Positions 8,850 to 17,998 are shown, numbered from the stretch's first letter. The stretch: 64,000 bases of DNA from Burkholderia pseudomultivorans (GCF_001718415.1 NZ_CP013377.1:558001-622000), one strand, 5' to 3'. Notes: generated by a model from the sequence alone, not told the origin. Made by a program: numbers and translations.

Positions 8850-9624
8850 AAATTTCCGGAGATCACATTCGAGATAAAGACAGAGCAGCCTCCACCGTAT
8901 CAATGGAAGTGGACGATCACGTGGGACGCGCAGGTGAGCGGACTTCGGGAGAAACCACGCGGCAAAAAGCTCAAAACCTTCTCGGATACCGGCTCGTTCT
9001 CGAGCAATGACAAAACCTGGGTCGCCGATCTGGGCGGGAAGATCTTGGGCGGCAAACTGGTGGTCGAGGTCACTGCAGGTACGGAGCAATTCCGACGCAC
9101 GGTTTTTATCGTCGGCACAAACCCGAGCAAAGACGCTGTGCTCGAATTTTTGAAGACCCAGAAGGACGCCGTCGGCTTCGATCGTGTGATCAATCAGGAA
9201 AGTCACTACAAGAACTTCATCAATGCGGATCAGGAACCCGTCGTCGCCTTTGACAACGGGTACGGCATGACACAGATGACCAATCCAGCGCCTACTTACG
9301 AACAAGTGTGGAATTGGAAAGAGAATATCAAGGTGGGCATCAAGCTCTATCAAGAGAAGCAGGGGTATGCCAAGAAAGATTTGGCTGGTCATCCATATAC
9401 CGAAGATCAACTGATCCGTGCGACGTTTTCTCGTTGGAATGGCAGCGTCTACTACCGGTGGGACGAATCATCGAACGCTTGGGTGCCGAATGGGACGATT
9501 ATGTGCGATCCGGACACCAGCAACATTGGCTGGGATATGTCGAAAGATGCGAACAAGGATAAGACTGTGGAAGAATTGCACAAACGCGACAAGGACACAT
9601 ACAAGAGTGGGAAGGCAGGTCGTT

Positions 9625-9629
9625 CCGAT
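9625..9629. repeat. Target-site duplication of the IS2-like element (partner 10966-10970)
   Basis: CCGAT directly abuts both inverted repeats of the IS2-like element. Deleting 9630-10970 rejoins the effector codons Arg-Ser-Asp-Glu-His and leads to a stop at 11025-11027. Confidence 0.93.
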
Positions 9630-9723
9630 TGGAGCAGCCCCCTGAAACGCCGGACACAGTCACCCACTTACAATAACGGGTAGGCATAAGACTGTGTTTT
9701 TGACTAACACTAGGCAGGAAGTG

Positions 9724-10089
9724 ATGGAAGTGTTGACGGGCCCGGAGCGCCGGCGGCGCTGGACGGCGGAGCAAAAGCTGGCGATGGTTCGCGAGAGTTT
9801 CGAACCAGGGAAGTCGGTTTCGATGGTCGCGCGGCAGCACGGCGTGAACCCGAACCAGCTGTTCCACTGGCGCAAGCTGTACCAGGATGGGAGCCTGTCA
9901 GCGGTCAAGGCTGGCGAGGAAGTGGTTCCGGCCTCAGAGCTGGCCGACGCGCTCAAGCAGATTCGCGAGCTGCAACGGATGCTCGGCAAGAAGACCATGG
10001 AGAACGAGATTCTCCGCGAAGCAGTCGAGTACGGCCGGGCAAAAAAATGGATAGCGCACTCGCCCTCGCTGCCGGAGGACGACCAGTGA
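9724..10089 (+). CDS. IS2-type transposase OrfA (InsC-like)
   Basis: 121 residues, the length of IS2 InsC. Begins [20 protein letters not shown], a helix-turn-helix DNA-binding region with [20 protein letters not shown], then a leucine-zipper-like stretch ([20 protein letters not shown]). ATG 9724 was preferred over the earlier GTG 9694 because of this length match and the purine-rich AGGAA just upstream. It overlaps orfB by 43 bases and is expected to be fused to it by -1 frameshifting. Confidence 0.92.
   Translation: MEVLTGPERRRRWTAEQKLAMVRESFEPGKSVSMVARQHGVNPNQLFHWRKLYQDGSLSAVKAGEEVVPASELADALKQIRELQRMLGKKTMENEILREAVEYGRAKKWIAHSPSLPEDDQ
10041..10047 (+). other. Programmed -1 ribosomal frameshift site between orfA and orfB
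   Basis: A run of seven A occupies A-AAA-AAA in the orfA frame. A -1 slip here moves ribosomes into the orfB frame at the ATG at 10047, giving the OrfAB fusion transposase. The position and type match the known mechanism of IS2 and other IS3 elements. Confidence 0.8.
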
Positions 10090-10934
10090 AACTGGTTTGT
10101 GAAGTTCTCGGCGTGTCGCGCTCGAACGTATCGGCACGACTGTCGCGTCCGGCGACGTGGCGCGATGGCCGTCAATCGCGGCAGACGGACGATGCGAGCG
10201 TGGTCGAGGAAATCCGCCGAGTCGTCGGCGATTTGCCCAGCTATGGCTATCGCCGGGTGTGGGGCTCGCTGCGCAATGAACGCATTGCTGCCGGACAGGT
10301 GCCGTTCAATGCGAAGCGCATCTATCGCATCATGCGCACTCACGGTCTGCTGATGCAACGGCGTCCAGCCCCGCCTCGGCCGCAACGTCGGCACGATGGC
10401 AAGGTGGCCGTCGCGCGCAGCAATCAGCGATGGTGCTCGGACGGCTTCGAGTTCCGCTGCGACAACGGCGAGCCGCTGCGGGTGACGTTTGCGCTGGATT
10501 GCTGCGACCGAGAGGCGATGAGCTGGGCAGCCACGACAGCAGGTCACAGCGGCGACATCGTGCGCGACGTGATGCTGGCTGCAGTGGAAAATCGGTTTGG
10601 CAACGAACTGCATACCCCGTCCGAAATCGAGTGGCTGAGCGACAACGGTTCGGGCTACACGGCCGACGACACGCGCCGGTTCGCAGTGGCCATCGGCCTG
10701 AAGCCATTGACCACGCCGGTGTGCAGCCCGCAAAGTAACGGGATGGCCGAGAGCTTCGTGAAGACAATGAAGCGCGACTACGTTGCCTTCATGCCAAAGC
10801 CGGACGCAGCGACTGCTGCACGCAACTTGGCCATCGCGTTCGAGCATTACAACGAGAAGCATCCCCATAGCGCGCTGAAATACCGCTCGCCTCGCGAGTT
10901 CCGGCGCTCGATGGATTCAGCAACCTTAGTGTGA
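10047..10934 (+). CDS. IS2-type transposase OrfB (InsD-like), DDE catalytic subunit
   Basis: 295 residues in the -1 frame relative to orfA. Contains an N-terminal helix-turn-helix ([18 protein letters not shown]), the conserved [13 protein letters not shown], and an rve integrase core with the DDE residues in [16 protein letters not shown] and the Glu of [15 protein letters not shown]. The ending [14 protein letters not shown] is typical of IS3 elements. No disruption is seen, so the element may be active. It is probably made mainly as an OrfAB fusion. Confidence 0.95.
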   Translation: MDSALALAAGGRPVKLVCEVLGVSRSNVSARLSRPATWRDGRQSRQTDDASVVEEIRRVVGDLPSYGYRRVWGSLRNERIAAGQVPFNAKRIYRIMRTHGLLMQRRPAPPRPQRRHDGKVAVARSNQRWCSDGFEFRCDNGEPLRVTFALDCCDREAMSWAATTAGHSGDIVRDVMLAAVENRFGNELHTPSEIEWLSDNGSGYTADDTRRFAVAIGLKPLTTPVCSPQSNGMAESFVKTMKRDYVAFMPKPDAATAARNLAIAFEHYNEKHPHSALKYRSPREFRRSMDSATLV

Positions 10935-11001
10935 TGCCGTGTCCGGGATTACAGGGTCAACTCCACCGATGAACACGCTTGGATCTATTCGGGTATCTGT
11001 T

Positions 11002-11601
11002 ATGCAGACCACATGGCGAACAATTAAGACGGCATTGTGTGGAATGGTTGTCGGCGCTTTTAGTGCCGTCGCGATTGCACAAACACCGGAGCCGCAGTAT
11101 GTACAACTGAGCGCGGGACCGATTGTGCAGCAACATGCGCACCGGCTCGTCGTGACTGACGCGCGGCATGGAAAATTGCGGACCCTGGAGGTTCCTGGCG
11201 CGATACGGCGTGCATTGACGTCGTCATCGAGCGTCGCATTTCCAGCGGCGCGCTCCCGAATAATCGATGGGCATGAGTTCCTCATGGTGGTGATCAATCA
11301 ATCGTCCAGCGACAATCCAACGGGCTACTGCGGGGCCGGCGAGGAAGGAACGCTTTACGTCCTTCGTTTAGATGGAAAACGCGCAGAACCTGTCTACTCG
11401 ACGCTGGTGCAGAGCTGCATCAAGAACATCGACTTGTTCACCGATTCAGGGAACAAGTCTCCCTATCTTGCGATCGCTTGGACTGAGGCGGGAGACGATT
11501 TCCGTATTCACTGGGCGAATTACGCAAAACCAGAACCTCTTACACGACAGTATCGCTATGCGAATGGCACCTTCATTGTCGATAGCGAGCTTCCCAATTG
11601 A
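11002..11601 (+). CDS. Exported immunity-like protein paired with the broken effector
   Basis: 199-residue protein with a clear Sec signal peptide: basic N-terminus MQTTWRTIK, hydrophobic core and AIA|Q cleavage site near residue 26, so it should be periplasmic. The body is mixed beta with two cysteines (GYCGAGEEG and QSCIKN) that could form a disulfide. ATG 11002 overlapped the effector's original 3' end by 26 bases, the coupling usual for effector-immunity pairs; a second ATG at 10969 overlaps the target duplication. I do not recognise the family. Periplasmic location fits protection from a peptidoglycan-cleaving toxin. It remains intact although the toxin gene is dead. Confidence 0.72.
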   Translation: MQTTWRTIKTALCGMVVGAFSAVAIAQTPEPQYVQLSAGPIVQQHAHRLVVTDARHGKLRTLEVPGAIRRALTSSSSVAFPAARSRIIDGHEFLMVVINQSSSDNPTGYCGAGEEGTLYVLRLDGKRAEPVYSTLVQSCIKNIDLFTDSGNKSPYLAIAWTEAGDDFRIHWANYAKPEPLTRQYRYANGTFIVDSELPN

Positions 11602-11637
11602 CCCTGGAGCAAGATGGAGCGGGCGGGGAAGGCACTG

Positions 11638-12039
11638 TATTCGATGCGGGACGCGCTCGTCGGGGTCACCTCGCATGGGCAGTGGGGCGGGTGTCGGCGG
11701 AAACCGAAGCGCCGGTCCAGCGCCCGTTTCCGCCGATGACTTGCTTGCGAATGCGCCGTGCCGCGGTCACAACACTTTGTCGGCCGTTGCCGGATAGCGG
11801 CCGCCGGCCGCATCGTCGCCCGTCGCGAGTTCTTCCAGCGCGAGCCCCTTCGTTTCGATCCCGAGCGTCCACACCGCGATCGCGGCGGCCGCGAACGACA
11901 GCGCGCCGAGCGTGAACACGCCGCCCTGGCCGAACACCGGCAGCACGACGCCCACCACGTAAGGCCCGATCAGCGAGCCGACGCGCCCGATCGCCGACGC
12001 GAAGCCCGAGCCCGTCGCGCGCGCGCCGGTGCCGTACAG
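11638..12039. repeat. Direct repeat flanking the accessory segment, copy 2 (partner 6655-7171)
   Basis: Carries the first few codons of the MBL-fold gene (start codon changed from ATG to ACG on that strand), a shortened intergenic stretch and the 3' end of the intact MFS gene. The MFS part is about 98-99% identical to copy 1 and the MBL/intergenic part about 95%. Copy 2 lacks about 120 bases between the two blocks. Confidence 0.85.
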
Positions 12040-13185
12040 TTCGGGCGTATACGTGTACAGCGCGGCCCACATCCCGAACAGGAAGAACTGCATCGCGAGG
12101 CCGGTGCCGATCAGCAGCGCCATGCTGCCGCCGTACAGCGCGCTCTGCCCGTAGGCGTAGGCCATGATGCCGCCGCCGACCAGCGACGCGATGCAGGTCG
12201 GCTTGCGGCCCCAGCGCTCGACGAGCCATGCGGCGCACAGGAAGCCCGGCACGCCGCCGAGCGAGATCAGCACCGTGTAGAACACCGACTTCGTGACCTC
12301 GAAGCCGGCCTGCTGCAGCAGCGCGCCGAGCCACGACGTGAGCCCGTAGAAGCCGAGCAGCGCGAAGAACCACAGCAGCCACACCATCGTCGTGCGGCGG
12401 CGATATGCGCCACTCCAGATCTCGCGCAGCGCGCCGCGGCCGCGCGCGGCGGCCGGCTCGGCGAGCCGCGACGGCGGCGGCAGCGTCGCGACGCCGGCCG
12501 AGCGCATCACCTTCGCCTCGATCGTGCGCATCACCGTGTCGGCTTCCGCGTGCCGGCCCGCGTGTTCGAGCCAGCGCGGCGATTCGGGCACGATGCGGCG
12601 CACCACCAGCACGAACACAGCCGGAATCGCGAGCAGCGCGAACACCGTGCGCCAGCCGAACTGCGGCAGCACGAAGTAAGCGACGATGCCGGCCGTGATG
12701 AAGCCGAGCGGCCAGAAGCCGTCCATCAGCGCGATCAGGCGGCCGCGCTTCTCGGTCGGCACGAATTCGGACAGCAGCGTCTGCGCGACCGGGAATTCCA
12801 TGCCCATGCCGATGCCGAGCAGCACGCGATAGACGATCAGCGCGTCGACGCTCTGCGCGGTCGAGCACAGGTACGACGCGGCGCCCCACAGCACCATGCT
12901 CCACTGGAATACGGGGCGGCGGCCGAAGCGGTCGGCGAGCAGGCCGGCGACGGCCGCGCCGAGCACCATGCCGAAGAAGCTCGCGCTCGCGACGAGGCCG
13001 GCGGCCGCGGTCGACAGCCCGAACTCCTTGCGGATCGAGCCGAGCACGAAGGTCATCGTGCCGAGGTCGACCGAATCGAAGAAGAACGCGATCGCGATGA
13101 TGAAGAAGATCCGCTTGTGATAGCCGGAGAACGGCAGGCGTTCGAGCCGGGCGGCGGCGGAGGCGGGAGCGGTGGCGGCGGGCAT
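11767..13185 (-). CDS. MFS transporter, metabolite:H+ symporter type
   Basis: 472-residue inner-membrane transporter with 12 predicted helices. The MFS loop motif after helix 2 is GLLADRFGRRP, the repeat after helix 8 is WLVERWGRKPT, and PESPRWLEHAGR follows helix 6, as in the NiaP/benzoate/sugar-porter-like groups. Probably proton-driven uptake or export of a small organic acid or related metabolite; substrate unknown. Its 3' end is duplicated at 6899-7171. The next gene on the same strand ends 140 bases upstream, so it probably has its own promoter. Confidence 0.88.
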   Translation of the reverse strand: MPAATAPASAAARLERLPFSGYHKRIFFIIAIAFFFDSVDLGTMTFVLGSIRKEFGLSTAAAGLVASASFFGMVLGAAVAGLLADRFGRRPVFQWSMVLWGAASYLCSTAQSVDALIVYRVLLGIGMGMEFPVAQTLLSEFVPTEKRGRLIALMDGFWPLGFITAGIVAYFVLPQFGWRTVFALLAIPAVFVLVVRRIVPESPRWLEHAGRHAEADTVMRTIEAKVMRSAGVATLPPPSRLAEPAAARGRGALREIWSGAYRRRTTMVWLLWFFALLGFYGLTSWLGALLQQAGFEVTKSVFYTVLISLGGVPGFLCAAWLVERWGRKPTCIASLVGGGIMAYAYGQSALYGGSMALLIGTGLAMQFFLFGMWAALYTYTPELYGTGARATGSGFASAIGRVGSLIGPYVVGVVLPVFGQGGVFTLGALSFAAAAIAVWTLGIETKGLALEELATGDDAAGGRYPATADKVL

Positions 13186-13325
13186 GGCGTCCTCTGAAGA
13201 AGGAAAGCCTCGAAGCGGGCGGCTTCAAGGCTTCGAGCATTCAGTAGACGCGACCACAAAAAGCCGCATTGGAGGAAAAGCGCCGCGGGCTTGAACAAAT
13301 GCGTCATCGCCGCGGCGCGCGCCGG

Positions 13326-14087
13326 TCAGTTCTTCAGCTTGTAGCCGGTGCGGAACATCCACGCGACGATCGCGAGCAGGATCACGAGGAACAGCGAGGT
13401 CGCGGCGAGGCTGATGCCGACGTGCACGTCCGCGAGCCCGTAGAACGACCAGCGGAAACCGCTGATCAGGTACACGATCGGATTGAACAGCGTGACGACG
13501 CGCCACACCGGCGGCAGCATGTCGACCGAATAGAAGCTGCCGCCGAGGAACGTCAGCGGCGTGATGATCAGCAGCGGCACGAGCTGCAGCTTCTCGAAGC
13601 TGTCGGCCCAGATGCCGATCACGAAGCCGAACAGGCTGAACGTGATCGACGTCAGCACGAGGAACAGCACCATCCAGAACGGATGCAGGATGTGCAGCGG
13701 CACGAACAGGCCGGCGGTCGCGAGGATGATCAGGCCGAGCAGCATCGACTTCGACGCGGCCGCGCCGACGTACGCGATCACGATCTCCCAGTACGACACG
13801 GGCGCGGACAGGATCTCGTAGATCGTGCCGGTGAAGCGCGGGAAGTAGATGCCGAACGACGCGTTCGAGATGCTCTGCGACAGCAGCGACAGCATCACGA
13901 GGCCCGGCACGATGAACGAGCCGTAGCCGATGCCGTTCACGTCGCTGATGCGCGAGCCGATCGCCGAGCCGAACACGACGAAGTACAGCGACGTCGAGAT
14001 CACCGGCGCGATGATGCTCTGCATCAGCGTGCGGCGCGTGCGGGCCATTTCGGCGCGATAGATCGCGCGGATCGCCTGGAGATTCAT
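13326..14087 (-). CDS. ABC-2 type exporter permease (YadH-like)
   Basis: 253-residue inner-membrane protein with about six helices and the ABC-2 family hallmark [17 protein letters not shown] followed by [12 protein letters not shown]. Length and ending fit YadH-type permeases. The start at 14087 overlaps the ATPase gene by four bases, so the two form an exporter operon. Such pairs export a lipid, drug or polysaccharide precursor; the substrate is unknown. Confidence 0.9.
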   Translation of the reverse strand: MNLQAIRAIYRAEMARTRRTLMQSIIAPVISTSLYFVVFGSAIGSRISDVNGIGYGSFIVPGLVMLSLLSQSISNASFGIYFPRFTGTIYEILSAPVSYWEIVIAYVGAAASKSMLLGLIILATAGLFVPLHILHPFWMVLFLVLTSITFSLFGFVIGIWADSFEKLQLVPLLIITPLTFLGGSFYSVDMLPPVWRVVTLFNPIVYLISGFRWSFYGLADVHVGISLAATSLFLVILLAIVAWMFRTGYKLKN

Positions 14088-15037
14088 CGGGTCTGGGCCT
14101 CTTGTGCGCCGTTGCGGCGGTTGTCGATCAGGCTGACGAAAATATCCTCGAGCGAGCTCTGCGTCGTATGCAGGTCGCGAAAGCCGATGCCGGATGCGCC
14201 CAGCGCATTGATCAGCTTCGCGATGCTCGCGTCGTCGCGCTGCGAGTCGTAGGTGTAGACGAGCGCGGCGCCGTCGTCCGCGCGTTCGAGCGCGAACGGC
14301 GCGAGTTCGGCCGGCACCGTCGCGAGCGGATGTTCGAGCTGCACGGTCAGCTGCTTCTTGCCGAGCTTGCGCATCAGCTCGCGCTTCTCTTCGACGAGCA
14401 CGAGTTCGCCGCCGAGGATGATGCCGATCCGGTCGGCCATCTCCTCGGCTTCCTCGATGTAGTGCGTGGTCAGCACGATCGTCACGCCGTCCTCGCGCAG
14501 CGTATCGACGAGCTTCCACATGTCGCGGCGCAGCTCGACGTCGACGCCGGCGGTCGGTTCGTCGAGGAACAGGATGCGCGGCTCGTGCGACAGCGCCTTG
14601 GCGATCATCACGCGGCGCTTCATGCCGCCCGACAGCGTCATCAGCTTGTTGTTGCGCTTGTCCCACAGCGACAGCGCCTTCAGCGTCTTCTCGATGTACG
14701 CGGGATCGGGCGCCTTGCCGAACAGCCCGCGGCTGAACGACACGGTCGCCCAGACGGTCTCGAACGCGTCGGTCGTCAGTTCCTGCGGCACGAGGCCGAT
14801 CATTTCGCGGGCGGCGCGGTATCGATCGCGGATGTCGTGGCCGCCGACCGTCACGCGGCCTTCGGTCGGCGTGACGATCCCGCAGATCGAGCCGATCAGC
14901 GTCGTCTTGCCGGCGCCGTTCGGCCCGAGCAGCGCGAAGATCTCGCCGGGACGGATGTCGAGGGTCACGTGCTTCAGCGCCTGGAAGCCGGACGCGTAGG
15001 TTTTCGAGAGATCGGAAACGGAGAGGATCGGTTGCAT
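14084..15037 (-). CDS. ABC-2 type exporter ATP-binding protein (YadG-like)
   Basis: 317-residue cytoplasmic ATPase. Walker A is GPNGAGKTT (about residues 38-46), the signature LSGGMKRR, Walker [13 protein letters not shown] and the H-loop TTHYIEEAE. The C-terminal 90 residues form the regulatory extension common in YadG/CcmA-type exporters. I chose [10 protein letters not shown] (15037); a GTG at 15052 would add five residues. It is first in a two-gene operon with the permease. Confidence 0.91.
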   Translation of the reverse strand: MQPILSVSDLSKTYASGFQALKHVTLDIRPGEIFALLGPNGAGKTTLIGSICGIVTPTEGRVTVGGHDIRDRYRAAREMIGLVPQELTTDAFETVWATVSFSRGLFGKAPDPAYIEKTLKALSLWDKRNNKLMTLSGGMKRRVMIAKALSHEPRILFLDEPTAGVDVELRRDMWKLVDTLREDGVTIVLTTHYIEEAEEMADRIGIILGGELVLVEEKRELMRKLGKKQLTVQLEHPLATVPAELAPFALERADDGAALVYTYDSQRDDASIAKLINALGASGIGFRDLHTTQSSLEDIFVSLIDNRRNGAQEAQTR

Positions 15038-15469
15038 GCTCACGGATGGCACGACCGTCCGGCAGCGCGGCGCCGGTCATGCAGGCCCGGCTTCCCGGCC
15101 GCGGGCAAGCGGGCGAGAGCGGGCGCGGCATGGCGGGCAGGCGTCATGTCGAACGGTGCAGGGTGCGGGATCGCGGGACCGCCATCTTAGCAATCGGAAG
15201 ATCGAAATGCATGCTGATGGAAAGGCAGTGGGGCGGGCGTGCGGGATTTGCTCGAAATATCGCGCGTGCGTTGAATGCCGCGGGTTTTTATTCGAGTAAG
15301 GCGAACAATATGCATCGATTCGCGCCGATCGATGCAGATCCGCGTTTTGCGCGCCGGCGGCGGTCGTCGGCCGGCCGACTGTGCTGCCCGGACCTCGCCG
15401 CGCCGTATCGGGACGGCTCGCGGCGCGCTCGTGATAAATGCATGTCTTCCCCTTCCAGGAGCGGCATGC
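15038..15469. other. Intergenic region between divergent genes (ABC exporter and cupin)
   Basis: About 430 bases without a convincing gene. Must hold the promoters of both flanking transcripts. A lower-GC stretch at about 15185-15320 is the likeliest promoter zone. I could not assign a specific -35/-10 pair or operator. Confidence 0.5.
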
Positions 15470-15766
15470 ATGTCCCTGATCGATTTCAAGTCCGTTGCGG
15501 CCGCGCAGGCCGTCGCGTGGAAGTCCGTGATCGTCGGCGAAGTCGGGCCGGCGCGGATCAAGGTGCTGCGCATGGATGCGCAGCCGTATGCCGCGGAAGT
15601 CCACGACTACAACGAAGGGCTGCTGGTGCTCGACGGCCGGCTGATGCTCGAGGTCGACGGGGAAACGATCGTGGTCGAAGCCGGGCAGATGTATCTCGCG
15701 CACGCGGGCGTACGTCACGCGGTGCTGCCCGGCAGTCACGGCACGCTGGCGATCGTCGATGTGTAA
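15470..15766 (+). CDS. Small single-domain cupin protein
   Basis: 98-residue beta-barrel cupin. Its two halves carry the usual spacing but weak metal motifs: EVHDYNEGLLVLDGRLMLEV and GQMYLAHAGVRHAVLPGSHG. The first histidine pair is incomplete, so metal binding is uncertain. ATG 15470 has AGGAG eight bases upstream. Possibly binds or isomerises a small ligand, or acts as an accessory protein. It stands alone, with nothing close downstream on the same strand. Confidence 0.82.
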   Translation: MSLIDFKSVAAAQAVAWKSVIVGEVGPARIKVLRMDAQPYAAEVHDYNEGLLVLDGRLMLEVDGETIVVEAGQMYLAHAGVRHAVLPGSHGTLAIVDV

Positions 15767-16384
15767 GCTTGCGCCGCAGGCGGGACGACCGCCCGCGCGG
15801 GCCGCCGCGTCGGGCCGCGCGCGGTTCGCGCATGACGAATCAAACGCCTGTTATACCGGCTGGATATTTGTCTGAGCAAAGGCAATGTAGGCTGTTTGAA
15901 AATCTGTCAAAAACCACGCAAGGACAGGGACTGCGCGATCCGGCCCGTTTGGAACTCTGCATCCATTTACTTGTGCGTATCGTCCGATCATAGTTTGCCG
16001 AACGACGCATCACGATAACGAATCAAGCGTACGTACGGAGACCATCCATGACACGCGCATCCACGAGGCTAGCCGGACTGCCGTTTTCCGCTTTTTCCGT
16101 TTTTTCCGCGCATGCGGGCGTGACGCGAGTCGCGCGCCCGCGTTGCCGCAGCGCCGCCTAGCGGCGAATCCGATTCCGACCTGAAGTTCCGACGGCGCCG
16201 TGCCGGATCACGGCGCCGCGGGAACGCGCTCGCGCCGTTCCGCCGTCGCCGCTCATGCGGCATGACCGGTGCCGGCCGCGGCGCGCACACGTCATGCGCC
16301 GCGCGCGGGCGGCGGCGCGATACCAACCGGCGGGCCATGCAGCCTGCCCGGACGAGGCCTGTCGTATCCGAAAAGGAGGGGTTG
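15767..16384. other. Intergenic region upstream of the lipoprotein/OmpW cluster
   Basis: About 600 bases with no convincing gene. A lower-GC part (15840-16050) probably contains the promoter of the downstream cluster. A 37-codon frame at 16048-16161, MTRASTRLAG onward, has a plausible ribosome site and a hydrophobic start. It quickly becomes Arg-rich, so I treat it as a leader or a decayed gene start at best. Confidence 0.45.
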
Positions 16385-17998
16385 ATGATTTGCATTCCTG
16401 AATGGCGGAAGATGATCCTGTCGTGCGCGGTGCTGGCGATGCCGTTCGTCGCCGGCTGCGGCGGCGGCGACGATCCGGGGCCGATCAACGTGCCGCAGTG
16501 CTCGGGCAGCGCATGCGGGCCGAGCGGCCCGATCACGACGCCGCCCGTGGTCAACAAGCTGTGCCCCGACGCGCTCGACTACACGACGACCTACACGGGC
16601 GGGGCCGGCAGCGGCGAATACGTGAAGGTGAAGTTCGACACGACGAAGCTCACCTACCAGCTGCAGTTCCTCGAATCGTCGGTGCCGACCTCGGCGGGGC
16701 AGGTCAACAACACGCGCGCGGGCCTGACGATCAGCGGCACGTTCCATCATCCGACCAATCTGCCGACGGCCGAGCAGAATCGCTGCGCCTTCGTGCTGGA
16801 CAGCGGCGCGACGAGCGACGGCGCGTACTCGGTGACGATCAACCGCGCCGATCCGCCGATGCTGTTCGTCGGCAACGGCGTGGTCGGCGGCGGGATTCCG
16901 GGCGCGACGATCGCGTTCGCGGGGCTCGAAGTCGTGCCCGGCGTCTTCCTCGGCACGGTGCCGTCGCGCACGTTCGACTTCTATCCGTTCATCGGCTTCG
17001 TCAAAACGGAAACCGACTTCGCGAAGGTCGCAGGCAATTACAACGAGGTCGGGATTCATCTGTCGCCGCTCGGCGGCGCTGCGCAGAGTGCGGCCGGACT
17101 GGTCGGCTGGGAGCCGGATGTCGTCAACTGGAACCAGACCTTCAACGCGGACGGTTCGTGCACGATCACGCCGGGCAGCGACTACTCGTGCCAGACGACC
17201 GGCACGCCGTGGACGCTGCGCAAGAACGCGGACGGCTCGGCCGACAACGTGTTCGTGAGCCATCCGGTGCCGAACGCGTTCGGGCTGCCCGTGTATCCGA
17301 TGGCGGGCCAGGCGGCGAACCTGATGATTCTTTCGCCGAGCCAGGCGAAGGGCATCATGATCGTCGGCAAGCTGAACGGCGTGCTGGTGCCGGTCGTGAT
17401 TCGGGTCGGCTATACGTACGTCGATGCCGCCAATCCGCTCGCGTCGGTCGGCGATGCCGAGGTCGGAATCTCGATGCTGTCGCCGACCACCGCGATCGCC
17501 GCGAATTCGCTGAAGGGCGGCTACATCGGCGCGACCAGCGCATCCGCATGCGGCGTCGTGGTATCCGGCGGCGAGGTGAACTCCTTTGCCATCGCGGGGC
17601 CGAGCTTCAATCCGAACGTGCCGCACCCGGACCTGCCCGGACGCTTCGTCAACGGCAGCTTCATGCCGGAAGCGGGCACCTGCAACGACGGCACCGCGGT
17701 TTCGACGCTCGCCGCGAACTACACGTCGACGCTGTTCCAGGGCAATACCGCGGCCTTCATCGATCCGCAGACGTCGTCGGTCACGTCGCAATTCGCGCTC
17801 GACTACACGCAGGCCACGCCCGGCAAGGTCAAGGTCACGGCCACGCAGGACTTCAACGCGAAGGGCGCGAACGGCGACGTGGCGATCTTCAGCAAGGGCG
17901 ATACGGGCTGGATCGTGACGGCCGGCAACGTCTACGCGATGGTCGTCAACAACAGCAAGGTCAACCCGTTCTTCACGGTCGGCGCGTTCGTGCAGTAA
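16385..17998 (+). CDS. Large secreted lipoprotein, first of a tandem paralogous pair
   Basis: 537 residues. A type II signal peptide ends in a lipobox (FVAGC, Cys about residue 22) followed by GGGDDPGP, so it should be lipid-anchored outside the inner membrane. The body is beta-rich with repeated Gly-Ser-Thr segments. It shares LCPxxxDYxTxxxGGxGSGExVKVxxDTTK and the exact tail FTVGAFVQ with the next gene. It resembles proteins I recall being annotated in Burkholderia as DUF2957, which I could not check. AGGAGG lies about eight bases before ATG 16385. Function unknown; clustering with OmpW suggests an envelope role. Confidence 0.8.
   Translation: MICIPEWRKMILSCAVLAMPFVAGCGGGDDPGPINVPQCSGSACGPSGPITTPPVVNKLCPDALDYTTTYTGGAGSGEYVKVKFDTTKLTYQLQFLESSVPTSAGQVNNTRAGLTISGTFHHPTNLPTAEQNRCAFVLDSGATSDGAYSVTINRADPPMLFVGNGVVGGGIPGATIAFAGLEVVPGVFLGTVPSRTFDFYPFIGFVKTETDFAKVAGNYNEVGIHLSPLGGAAQSAAGLVGWEPDVVNWNQTFNADGSCTITPGSDYSCQTTGTPWTLRKNADGSADNVFVSHPVPNAFGLPVYPMAGQAANLMILSPSQAKGIMIVGKLNGVLVPVVIRVGYTYVDAANPLASVGDAEVGISMLSPTTAIAANSLKGGYIGATSASACGVVVSGGEVNSFAIAGPSFNPNVPHPDLPGRFVNGSFMPEAGTCNDGTAVSTLAANYTSTLFQGNTAAFIDPQTSSVTSQFALDYTQATPGKVKVTATQDFNAKGANGDVAIFSKGDTGWIVTAGNVYAMVVNNSKVNPFFTVGAFVQ

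Larger units (their letters stand above)
9630..10965 (+). mobile_element. Complete IS3-family element, IS2 subgroup (1336 bp), 5-bp target duplication
   Basis: The ends are inverted repeats: left TGGAGCAGCCCCCTGAAACG, and right (complement) TGGAGTTGACCCTGTAATCC; both continue into CGGACAC. The left end resembles the terminus of E. coli IS2. Flanks carry the exact duplication CCGAT. Overlapping orfA and orfB in frames 0 and -1, with an A7 slippery run, complete the IS2 layout, and IS2 itself is close to this length (1331 bp). It replaces the last 18 codons of the effector but leaves the immunity-like gene whole, with its right end about 36 bases before that gene's start. Confidence 0.95.
7186..11027 (+). 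pseudogene. Lytic-transglycosylase-like (probable type VI secretion) effector gene, broken by two insertion sequences
   Basis: Three pieces, 7186-7544, 8858-9629 and 10971-11027, form one open frame of 1188 bases (395 residues) once both insertion sequences and one copy of each target duplication are removed. The junctions keep frame exactly. Around residues 118-210 the protein looks beta-rich and Ig-like (WKWTITWDAQ, FSDTGSFSSNDKTW). A lysozyme/transglycosylase-like domain follows: the likely catalytic Glu is in INQESHY (residue 234, codon 9198-9200), then NGYGMTQM and FSRWNGSVYY. The restored 3' end overlaps the immunity-like gene by 26 bases. The 5' end is probably also lost, because foreign sequence begins at 7171. 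GC is clearly lower than in neighbours, consistent with transfer. Secretion by type VI is inferred from the fold, pairing and nearby vgrG. Confidence 0.82.

Noticed and set aside
9637..10959. Shorter first guess for the IS2-like element boundaries
   Set aside because: Gave no target duplication; shifting to 9630-10965 gives matching TGGAG termini and an exact CCGAT duplication.
16048..16161. 37-codon frame with a possible ribosome site before the lipoprotein genes
   Set aside because: Hydrophobic start but then Arg-rich with no family; kept only as a note in the intergenic entry.
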